Shown here one piece after another: positions 13,820 to 20,812 of a stretch of 29,488 bases of DNA. How positions within the stretch are numbered: position 1 is the stretch's first letter; each line of letters opens with the position of its first letter. This DNA comes from a virus. Location: positions 1-29,488 of IMG/VR virus record IMGVR_UViG_3300035698_012174; one strand, given 5' to 3'. Under the pieces are notes generated by a model, which was given only the letters and a program-made list of their open reading frames with translations, made no database searches and was not told the DNA's origin. The translations under genes were made by a program, and so were the position numbers.

Positions 13820-14568
13820 TCACTGGCTCTTTCAAAGATGCCGAATACCGAAACGGGATGCGGCGGCTTCAGAAAGCTCTGAACGGGCCAAGCTTCGCTG
13901 TGATCATCAGGGAGGAAGCACGGCTATTCTTCAAAGAGCTATTGCGGGTCATTCCGCCAAAGAACCAAACGCAAGGGCGGCGTGCCGTTGCCCAGGACTT
14001 GGCGAAAATCGTGGTCCAACGTGAGCCGGGGTATTTGCAATTTGTATCCAAAAACTTTGGTAAAAAGCAAGTTCGGCAGGAATTGAAGACAAAAAAGGGG
14101 GTGACGTACCTGATCGAGTTCGATGAGATATCGTTCGATCCGGCACGGCTTGCGGCTCACCATAAGGCCAGCCGGCTCAAATCAGGCCGCGTCACCAATG
14201 CCGGTCAAGGGGATCGCACGATTGGCCGGTGGCGGTCTCGCAACGCGATTTGGACCACTCCCAAAATCTATCGGCGGTATCTTCGATCAGTTCAAGCGCG
14301 TGTGGGCATGTTCAAGGCTCGGTTCGCCTTTGCCTATTACAATCTAGGCGGTCAGGTGCCAAAATGGATTCAGCGGCATTTCGCCCCCCTTGCGGGCACG
14401 TTTAAGAACCAGTTGCGGCATCCTACAAACCCACATTTGAAACTCAGGGTTGAGGGGTACAATTTGCAGAAATTCCAGTCGGCCATCGATTTCACCCTCA
14501 GGCGGCGTATCAATACGCTCGCTCGCAAGGCTGACAACATAATCAAGGACGCATGGCGGAAGGGATAA
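13816..14568 (+). CDS. gpZ-like minor tail / tail-completion protein
   Basis: 250 residues, very basic, mostly helical, with repeated Arg/Lys clusters through the whole length. In lambda order the gene after the head-tail connector encodes gpZ or an HK97 gp10-type tail-completion protein, both basic. Length exceeds lambda gpZ (192). There is no recognisable catalytic motif; an Arg-rich middle (RTIGRWRSRNAIW) may contact DNA near the head-tail junction. Confidence 0.45.
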   Translation: MITGSFKDAEYRNGMRRLQKALNGPSFAVIIREEARLFFKELLRVIPPKNQTQGRRAVAQDLAKIVVQREPGYLQFVSKNFGKKQVRQELKTKKGVTYLIEFDEISFDPARLAAHHKASRLKSGRVTNAGQGDRTIGRWRSRNAIWTTPKIYRRYLRSVQARVGMFKARFAFAYYNLGGQVPKWIQRHFAPLAGTFKNQLRHPTNPHLKLRVEGYNLQKFQSAIDFTLRRRINTLARKADNIIKDAWRKG

Positions 14569-15005
14569 TGAGCGGATTCAAGACAACCATTTGCCAGGGC
14601 ATAGCCTTTCTACTAACTGCGAGCCGTGACGCCTTGGGCGATGCCGATTTGGCAAGCCTGAGCTTTACCACAAGGGTCTCTCGCGAACCTGATTTGCCAG
14701 GGACCAGGATAGAGTGCTCAAGCGCTCCTGAGAACGCTTTCGCGGGTATCGGGCTCTATGACGCTGAGGTTTTGGTCACCCTGGAATCCAGTCTTGATGA
14801 AGACGATGAAGGCGACTTGCATGAGAAGCGGCTCCGGTGGGTCGAGGGTGTTTTGTGCGATCGTGAGACCTTGAAAAACGTCTGGCCTGAGCCATCGGTC
14901 CGAGTGCAAAGCATTCGGATTATCGAATATGGCGTTGCTGAATCTGAGGGTCGGCGGGCTGATTCCGTGACTCTTTCAGTGTCCGTGAGTCCGGTGGCTA
15001 GTTGA
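14568..15005 (+). CDS. tail terminator, gpU-like position
   Basis: 145 residues from the ATG that overlaps the previous stop (TAATG), with GGAAGGG just upstream. An ATG at 14553 would add five residues. The fold looks alpha/beta with strands such as LYDAEVLVTLESS and VRVQSIRIIEYGV. Size and position (before the tube candidate) fit the hexameric tail-terminator that stops tube growth and joins the head. The acidic DEDDEGD loop at about residue 81 is notable. The call rests on order and size. Confidence 0.5.
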   Translation: MSGFKTTICQGIAFLLTASRDALGDADLASLSFTTRVSREPDLPGTRIECSSAPENAFAGIGLYDAEVLVTLESSLDEDDEGDLHEKRLRWVEGVLCDRETLKNVWPEPSVRVQSIRIIEYGVAESEGRRADSVTLSVSVSPVAS

Positions 15006-15027
15006 CACGGTAGCCATTTTATATGGC
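15001..15027 (+). promoter_or_regulatory. GTTGACACGGT box plus small start-codon hairpin
   Basis: GTTGACACGGT (15001-15011) is identical to the box at 11932 and again contains the upstream stop region. GCCAT (15013-15017) pairs with ATGGC (15023-15027), placing the ATG in the right arm around a TTTAT loop. The start is 21 nt after TTGACA. Confidence 0.55.
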
Positions 15028-15373
15028 AGAAATTCAAGTGGGCACGGCTCTAGAATGGGGCATAGATAATACCTTTGCGGGGTTCGTTCTGGCTTCGCTC
15101 GATGAGAACCTAGACCCGCGTGTCAAGGTCGAGGTACCCGATGAACAAGGGGTTGTCAAAACTGTCATCTATCAAGACGCAACTGGTATTTACAATCTGG
15201 ATGCGGCGATTGCAGACGGTACCACTTTGCCAGCGGTAGGTGATACCATCACTGATGGGGGTTCACCTGCAAAAAAGTATTTGCTGGATTCCTTGCAGGT
15301 GAGAAGCGTTTCGGAAGGGGTGCGGCGGGTCTCGATGGTTCTCAAGGACTACGAAGGAATTACGCTTCCTTAG
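15023..15373 (+). CDS. candidate tail tube protein
   Basis: 116 residues, beta-rich throughout, acidic (VKVEVPDEQGVVKTVIYQD; VRSVSEGVRRVSMVLKDYEG). Tail tube proteins follow the terminator in lambda order (gpU, then gpV), and tube proteins need high expression, which a dedicated start-site element could provide. It is short for gpV (246), although some tube proteins are near 120-150 residues. A head-tail or baseplate spike role cannot be excluded. Confidence 0.45.
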   Translation: MAEIQVGTALEWGIDNTFAGFVLASLDENLDPRVKVEVPDEQGVVKTVIYQDATGIYNLDAAIADGTTLPAVGDTITDGGSPAKKYLLDSLQVRSVSEGVRRVSMVLKDYEGITLP

Positions 15374-15377
15374 GGAT

Positions 15378-15959
15378 ATGGCTGGCCTTTCTAAGGGCTA
15401 TTTGGCGGCTCGATATGCGTCCAATTCTTGGACGATATACGGGATGCGGTTGCGGCCATTCTGTATCGATTTTTACGAGCGGCTAGCGGCGATCGGGAGT
15501 CCATTGCTCTCGCCTTCGGGAGTTTTGGTGCAACCGGTCGATCTCTACTTGGCGGCTCTCATGTGCTCAAGCGATCCGCTTGGGCCGTTGCCGCAAATGG
15601 GCGGGACTCTGGATGCGATAGCATTTCGTTTCCGCAAGTGGCTTTACAGGTTCCCTTTGGAGTACCGGAATTTTCAGGAGTATCTAAAAGACCACTACGC
15701 GACTCCCAATGTGTGGCATGAGGATGATTCGAAGGCTCAGAAAATAAATGCTCCTTGGACGCTTTCGCTTGAAAGCAAGATGCTGGAAATCTCAAGCATG
15801 AGTTCGGCTGAGATTCGCTCAACCTCGCTGAGCAAGATCATTTGGCTCAGCCTAGCGCATGCCGAGCGGCACGGCGGTTCAGGTTTTGTGAGCGATCAGG
15901 AACAGCAAATAATCGACAAAGTGAATACGCTGGCAGGAGGCTCGAAAAACGATGTTTAG
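15378..15959 (+). CDS. tail assembly chaperone candidate
   Basis: 193 residues, mainly helical, in the slot between tube and tape measure that is filled by assembly chaperones (lambda G/GT). Early motif LRPFCIDFYERLAAIGSPLL resembles the L-x-P-x-T-x-x-x-x-x-L-L opening often seen in such chaperones. I see no convincing slippery site for a programmed frameshift, and it is a single frame. It overlaps the tape measure start by 8 bp. Confidence 0.5.
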   Translation: MAGLSKGYLAARYASNSWTIYGMRLRPFCIDFYERLAAIGSPLLSPSGVLVQPVDLYLAALMCSSDPLGPLPQMGGTLDAIAFRFRKWLYRFPLEYRNFQEYLKDHYATPNVWHEDDSKAQKINAPWTLSLESKMLEISSMSSAEIRSTSLSKIIWLSLAHAERHGGSGFVSDQEQQIIDKVNTLAGGSKNDV

Positions 15960-17388
15960 ACGGTTGCTAGAGTTGATGATCGGCGTCGATAGCTCGGCGG
16001 GCAAGCGAGGCTTGGATAAGTTTCAAGGCCAAGTGAGCAAGTTCAAGGGCAGCGTATCGAATGACTTGAAGGGAGCGTTTGGGCCCCTAACTAAGGCTTT
16101 GTCCTTCGTGGGTATTGGCGCGATTTTTTCCACGATTGGAAATAAGGTTTTTGATATGGCTGGCAAGGTTAGGGATGCGAATTCTGAACTCGAAATAGGT
16201 ACCGACTTTATCCAGCGCTGGATTGCTGTATCCAAAAGAAGCAATATTGAAACCGATCAATCCATTGATCTACTTGGAGAATTTACTCAACGCATAGGGG
16301 AGGCCCGAGAGGGAGAGGGCCAGCTTAATGAAATGCTCAAGCGGTACGGTGTGAGTGTGCGTACGGCAAATGGAGAAATGAAGACGCACAAGGAATTGCT
16401 GCGAGAAATCACGGATCTAGTTGAGAGCGCTTCTGATTCGGCTGAAGCAAAATTTATTGTCGATCAAGCTTTTGGCGGTGGGGGCAACGGAATACTGCGG
16501 ATGCTTAGGCAAGGCGGCGCTGCTCTTGAGGAGCAAATGAAAAACGTTGGGGATGTAATCGAGGAGGATATTATAAATCGTCTTGCGGATGCGAAGGCTG
16601 ATTGGGCAGAGCTGGGAAACACCGTTATTATGAAATCCTCAGGGACTGTTGGGCGTCTCAATGATTTCATTACACGGTTGGGAGGAAAGGGCCTCAATAG
16701 TGCACAGCAAGAGGAAATTGACGCGAAGAAACAGGCAACTAAAGACGCCCTGCAGAAGTTCGGCTCGACTTCATCCTTTATTGGTTCTCGAAGGAAGAAA
16801 ATAAATCTTTTTATATCGAGTAGAACTGAGGATATTCTAAACGAGAAATCGATGGCGAGACTCTTGAAGAATCAGGAGAAAGCTAAAGCCAAAGCGGCTC
16901 AAGCGAAGCTGCTTGCCGATTCCCGAGCGAGCGAGGCTGCGGATGAGCTAGCGGCTAAACTTGAAAATCTCGAAAAGTCGCTTGCCTCGCTGAAGGAATC
17001 CAACCGTCTCAAGGAAATGAATACGCAAGAGCGTATATTGCACTTGGAAGAAAAGCGGGCGGTGTTGCTGGAAAACAACAAAGGCGAAAGCGTTGCCGAG
17101 CTGGAAAAGCTGATCGAGGCTGAGAAAATTTTGGGTGAGCTGGGGTCTCTGCGCGATCGGGAAAAACCCGCTGATAAACCCACGGATCTAGGCACGGATC
17201 TAGCCACAAGCTTTGCCGTTTCCTCCCTGGCGGCAATCGGCGGTGGGGGGCTCATTGGTCCCTCATCGTCTGGGGAGGGTGCCGTATTGGGTGAGAATAG
17301 AAAGCAAACCAATTTGCTGAGAGAAATGCGTGAAGTTCTGAAAGAAATTGAGCGCAAGGAACCCAATGACGGAATTGTATTGAAATAG
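15952..17388 (+). CDS. tape measure protein (short)
   Basis: 478 residues. Features: an early hydrophobic segment at about 49-68 (ALSFVGIGAIFSTIGNK), the GVDSSAGKRGLDKF start common in tape measures, a Gly-rich FGGGGNGI stretch, a long coiled coil at about 300-400 (ADELAAKLENLEKSLASLKES), and a second hydrophobic Gly/Ala segment at about 418-436. The protein sets tail length, at roughly 0.15 nm per residue, so the tail would be about 70 nm, short for a siphovirus. AGGAGG lies 12 nt upstream of the ATG. Confidence 0.8.
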   Translation: MFRRLLELMIGVDSSAGKRGLDKFQGQVSKFKGSVSNDLKGAFGPLTKALSFVGIGAIFSTIGNKVFDMAGKVRDANSELEIGTDFIQRWIAVSKRSNIETDQSIDLLGEFTQRIGEAREGEGQLNEMLKRYGVSVRTANGEMKTHKELLREITDLVESASDSAEAKFIVDQAFGGGGNGILRMLRQGGAALEEQMKNVGDVIEEDIINRLADAKADWAELGNTVIMKSSGTVGRLNDFITRLGGKGLNSAQQEEIDAKKQATKDALQKFGSTSSFIGSRRKKINLFISSRTEDILNEKSMARLLKNQEKAKAKAAQAKLLADSRASEAADELAAKLENLEKSLASLKESNRLKEMNTQERILHLEEKRAVLLENNKGESVAELEKLIEAEKILGELGSLRDREKPADKPTDLGTDLATSFAVSSLAAIGGGGLIGPSSSGEGAVLGENRKQTNLLREMREVLKEIERKEPNDGIVLK

Positions 17389-17398
17389 AGGGTACTGA

Positions 17399-18124
17399 AT
17401 GAGCCGAAAGATAGTAACAAGTCAGCCAACCGGTGAACATTTACAGCGAAAACCGGGGGGTACAATAACTTTTCGCGATGACGGGCGGGCCATCTACCGT
17501 GAGAGCTTTTATCTAGCCGATCCAGCAAGGTTGGAAACGGGAATACTTCCTCAGCGTGGGGTCTCGGCTCATCCTGATTTCAGCGAGCCCATTTGCTCCA
17601 ATGTATCTTGCCAGCGTTCCTCTGACGGGGGTTGGAATATCTCGGTCGAATACGAGACGGGGAGCTCAACGGGGTCGATCGATATTGGGGCGATATCTAG
17701 TGACGGTGTGCTTGAGGTGGTGGCCTCGGTAGCCAGCGAGTCGATTGAGACGCATCCGGACTTTGCAACAGCCTCGATGGCGGGAACACAGGGCTCACCT
17801 GCAAATGGTGCGATTTTCGATTCTGACAAACGTTTCACAGGCTGGAAGGCTGACAGTGACTTTGCGGGGGTTGATTCCTATCTAGTGCCCACGGTGATCG
17901 CCCAGCATTCCTACGCGGATAATAGTAAGCCGAGCCAAGCTCTTTTGGGGAATATCGGATCGATTCAGGTTCCGGGGCATAGCGATATAGTGACACCTGA
18001 GGGGCGTGACTGGCTATTGAGTCATGTTTCGTATTCAAGATCTGGTGATGCTTATGAAATAATGGAGGAATACACTCTTAGCGGGCCGAATGGCTGGAAT
18101 AGCGACATTTACGACTATGCCTAG
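17399..18124 (+). CDS. distal tail protein of unknown type
   Basis: 241 residues, beta-rich with alternating polar residues (SIDIGAISSDGVLEVVASV) and several HPDF motifs (SAHPDFSEP; ETHPDFATA), suggesting an internal duplication around residues 54-60 and 117-125. It comes directly after the tape measure, where distal-tail or hub-like proteins are encoded. No specific family is recognised. Confidence 0.5.
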   Translation: MSRKIVTSQPTGEHLQRKPGGTITFRDDGRAIYRESFYLADPARLETGILPQRGVSAHPDFSEPICSNVSCQRSSDGGWNISVEYETGSSTGSIDIGAISSDGVLEVVASVASESIETHPDFATASMAGTQGSPANGAIFDSDKRFTGWKADSDFAGVDSYLVPTVIAQHSYADNSKPSQALLGNIGSIQVPGHSDIVTPEGRDWLLSHVSYSRSGDAYEIMEEYTLSGPNGWNSDIYDYA

Positions 18125-18584
18125 TCCGGTAAAACTCAAGCGGTTCAAGCCTGGCACGGCTTTGGAAGCGTCTCACTTGAATCTTCTCATTGACGCCATC
18201 AACGCTGCTCAACCAGTGCCGGGGCATGGTATCAATGTTCGCAATACATCTGGCGGTACGCTGATTAGTCGCAAGGTTGATCCGACTGTTGGGGGTGGAT
18301 CGGCTGACCCGGTGAGATTTCTGGGGGTGGCTCTCACAGGGGGCACTACGTTTCCTGAGCTGGCTGCTTTGAGGTCGGATATCATTGGGGCCTATACCGG
18401 GTCGCTTACGCCTCGGGATGGCGATTACCTGATTTCGACGGCGTTTCATTGGGTGGTGGGGGGTGTCTCTGCAAACGGGGTGGCATTTCCGGGTGAGGAT
18501 ATTTCGCGGATTGTATTCACTGTTGGATCTACGCAAAAGATTGCGTTCCAAGTGGGGCCTCATCGTTTCTTTAGTTTTACCTGA
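18117..18584 (+). CDS. small tail-associated protein
   Basis: 155 residues from ATG 18117, which overlaps the previous gene by 8 bp; an ATG at 18090 would overlap by 35. A basic start (PVKLKRFKPG) is followed by a Gly-rich, beta-type body (VDPTVGGGSADPVRFLGVALTGG). The ALTGGTTFPELAALRSDIIG segment resembles small fibre- or hub-adjacent proteins, but I cannot name a family. Confidence 0.45.
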   Translation: MPSPVKLKRFKPGTALEASHLNLLIDAINAAQPVPGHGINVRNTSGGTLISRKVDPTVGGGSADPVRFLGVALTGGTTFPELAALRSDIIGAYTGSLTPRDGDYLISTAFHWVVGGVSANGVAFPGEDISRIVFTVGSTQKIAFQVGPHRFFSFT

Positions 18585-19711
18585 TGGCGTTTGTCCACTA
18601 CACGCGGGCTCTTGTACCGGGGGAGCTGATACCTCATACGTGGTATCAGGAGCTAGTTGAGGCTTATCGTGAGCGGATCGAGGTTGTAGGGGGAACTCTG
18701 GATACTGGATACGATACGGAGAAAACGCCAATGCGGATTTTTAACTATCTGGATTTGTCGCTGGATGAGTGGTACGATGAGGATTTTGGCGAGGAACTAA
18801 ACTGGTCAACGCTTGGTCAGTCTGTGGCGGATGAGTTGGGGATTAGCTACACTGAGGCAACCCGTGAGTTGGGCCGTTGGGCGTTTCTTTCGTCGGGTGA
18901 TGAGCGGGATTACTATGCGCGATTGCAGAATGTGAATTACTGGAATGTATGGCGGGTGGCGTTCTCGAAAATCAAATACTTTGGCTTGGCTCAGTCTTCG
19001 CAAACCAATGCGAGGCGCGGTTGTATGGAGGTCGATATCGAGCCGGGCGGCGATTGGGAAACTGAGGAAGGGTTGCCGGCCGGTGAGGGCCTATCGCCAG
19101 CGGCTTGCTCGCAACGTGTGATTGATGCTCATACGGCGCAGGCGGGCACTTGGGTATCAGGCGGCACTTCGAGCAAAAACAATGCGGGTTTGGTCGATAT
19201 ATTTGAGCAAGCGGGCGAATTTGGGGCGGTCGGTAGCTACTACAGCGTGCAGGCGAATCTTTCGACTACCGAAACGAGAAAAGTCTTCACAATCCCGGCA
19301 TGGTTCGCCACTCACACTGTTGATTTGAAGCTTATCCTTGGCAAACACGTTACGGATTTTTTTGCGGCTCCTCATAATAATTGCGCTGCGGATGTACATG
19401 AGGATGCATATAGCGACTATAGCCCGAATGGAGTCATTGAGGCCGATCGAGCGGTGGCGATCTCTTTCGACGGTACTACGATCAATCCAACGGTTTCCTC
19501 TCTGGGGGATGTATCGTCTGGCTCGGTGCCTTTGGTGGACCTGATTAGCGGGTGGTCTGGTAGCGGTTCGATTACCCTGGAATCTCTGATCACTCACGCC
19601 TTGCCAACCGGGGCGGGCACGACCTTTCGAAATACGTGGGGGGTGCGTATGGTGGGTAATAGAATTCTTGCCGATCTATCGCCGGAATTGGACTATGCGA
19701 ACGGTTTGTAA
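18584..19711 (+). CDS. tail protein, possible receptor/baseplate component
   Basis: 375 residues. The first 150 are aromatic and acidic (LDLSLDEWYDEDFGEELNW), and the rest is beta-rich with Ser/Gly/Thr (SISFDGTT, SSGSVPLVDLISGWSGSGS). It starts at the ATG overlapping the previous TGA. The order after small tail proteins and before fibre-type proteins suggests a baseplate or adaptor role. No catalytic residues are evident. Confidence 0.4.
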   Translation: MAFVHYTRALVPGELIPHTWYQELVEAYRERIEVVGGTLDTGYDTEKTPMRIFNYLDLSLDEWYDEDFGEELNWSTLGQSVADELGISYTEATRELGRWAFLSSGDERDYYARLQNVNYWNVWRVAFSKIKYFGLAQSSQTNARRGCMEVDIEPGGDWETEEGLPAGEGLSPAACSQRVIDAHTAQAGTWVSGGTSSKNNAGLVDIFEQAGEFGAVGSYYSVQANLSTTETRKVFTIPAWFATHTVDLKLILGKHVTDFFAAPHNNCAADVHEDAYSDYSPNGVIEADRAVAISFDGTTINPTVSSLGDVSSGSVPLVDLISGWSGSGSITLESLITHALPTGAGTTFRNTWGVRMVGNRILADLSPELDYANGL

Positions 19712-19741
19712 GCCGGCTTGATTGACATGGGCGGCTAGGGT
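19710..19741 (+). promoter_or_regulatory. palindrome and degenerate TTGACA box
   Basis: AAGCCGGCTT (19710-19719) is a perfect 10-bp palindrome overlapping the stop. TTGACATGG (19722-19730) follows, 20 nt before the ATG at 19742. It is a divergent relative of the GTTGACAC boxes elsewhere and lacks the start-codon hairpin. Confidence 0.4.
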
Positions 19742-20149
19742 ATGGCGGGTTTGGTAATTGTAGCGGCAAACGTGATAGCGGGCGACCGGGCTCTTGTGAA
19801 CTACAAGGGGACGGCTGGCGAGGCTCTTACGCGGGGCCAATATGTCTATCTCTTGAGTGGCAAGCTAATGCTTGCTGATCGATCGGCGGCGGCTTCGGCC
19901 AATGTGGAGGGGGTTGTGTTAAACGATGCCGATGTGGATCAACCGGTGGCCTATGCCAGTGAAGGGGCCAATTTCATACCGGGTGCGGCGGCGATGGATT
20001 TTCCGGGGGCTTACTATTTGGGCGATTTAGGCGGGGCGATACCTGAGGCCGATCTTGGGAGCGGTGACTATGTGACTCCTCTTTTCCTCACTAAATCGGC
20101 AACTGAGGCGTTGCTTAGTATAAAGCCAACCGGGGCGGCAATCGCTTAG
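19742..20149 (+). CDS. DUF2190-like small Gly/Ala-rich protein
   Basis: 135 residues. The layout YLLSGKLMLADRS, then VEGVVLNDADVDQPVAYASEG, matches the beta-strand pattern of DUF2190-type decoration proteins (G-x-x-V-Y, A-x-G-V-A, G-Q-x-V-x-V). These are often capsid cement or fibre-base proteins; here the gene is among tail genes. The exact role is open. Confidence 0.5.
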   Translation: MAGLVIVAANVIAGDRALVNYKGTAGEALTRGQYVYLLSGKLMLADRSAAASANVEGVVLNDADVDQPVAYASEGANFIPGAAAMDFPGAYYLGDLGGAIPEADLGSGDYVTPLFLTKSATEALLSIKPTGAAIA

Positions 20150-20176
20150 TAAATTGAAAAAACGGATACAACGACA

Positions 20177-20497
20177 ATGAGCAAAAATCTTCTGCATAAT
20201 CAAACGGATCTAAACGAGTCCAATTTTTTCACAACTCCAAACGGCAACTGCTCGATCGGTATCGAAGGTTTGGCGGGCGGTGAAAGCGTGAAGCTTTACT
20301 TTGCGATCGAGGATCCGAACTCGGCGGGCAACCCGCTAGGCGGGGCCTCGGCGTGGCATTCGGTCAGAACCTATACTGAGGACACCTTCGAAGCATTCCA
20401 CCTTGAGCGGGGCTTTATCGTGCGGGCTGAGACTGTGGGCCTCACTGATGGCGTATCTTCAGTTTCGGTGAACATAGCGAGCGAGCGAGTTTTGTAG
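20177..20497 (+). CDS. small unknown tail-region protein
   Basis: 106 residues. A polar start (NLLHNQTDLNESNFF) is followed by alternating strands (SVKLYFAIEDP, FIVRAETVG, SSVSVNIASERV), a small beta-sandwich-like layout. The TAG overlaps the GTG of the next gene (TAGTG). No family is recognised; it is probably a tail accessory. Confidence 0.45.
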   Translation: MSKNLLHNQTDLNESNFFTTPNGNCSIGIEGLAGGESVKLYFAIEDPNSAGNPLGGASAWHSVRTYTEDTFEAFHLERGFIVRAETVGLTDGVSSVSVNIASERVL

Positions 20498-20811
20498 TGG
20501 ATTTCATTAGTACATTTCCATCCGTTTTCGATAGTCCGTTCACGAGTCCGTTTGAGCGGATTTTTTCGGCTACTGAGGCCGGGCCTGATCCTTTGGTGTA
20601 TCTGGTTTGGAACAACTTCGAATCGGAGATGCAACGGGCGGCAACTGCCAATGGGCATATCGGCGGCGGGTATGGGGCTTTTTATGAATGGATTCTTTTC
20701 GATGGCTCAGCGTTTGGCCTTGCCAATGGCGACGCTTTCGAGGCGGCAATCACTGCGGGAACTTTAACAATCGCCAATCTGGATACATATGCGGCGGCTT
20801 ACACTCCATAA
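20497..20811 (+). CDS. small protein before the fibre gene
   Basis: 104 residues beginning at GTG 20497, overlapping the previous stop. It is aromatic-rich (DFISTFPSVFDSPFTSPFE) with a C-terminal Ala/Asp helix (EAAITAGTLTIANLDTYAAAY). Its stop is separated by one base from the fibre ATG. It may be a fibre assembly or attachment factor, as is common immediately upstream of fibre genes. This is inference. Confidence 0.45.
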   Translation: MDFISTFPSVFDSPFTSPFERIFSATEAGPDPLVYLVWNNFESEMQRAATANGHIGGGYGAFYEWILFDGSAFGLANGDAFEAAITAGTLTIANLDTYAAAYTP

Positions 20812-20812
20812 A

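Noticed and set aside
15428-15721. Second frame inside the chaperone gene as a lambda G/T-type frameshift product
   Set aside because: No slippery heptamer at a suitable place, and the frame lies wholly inside the gene rather than extending it.
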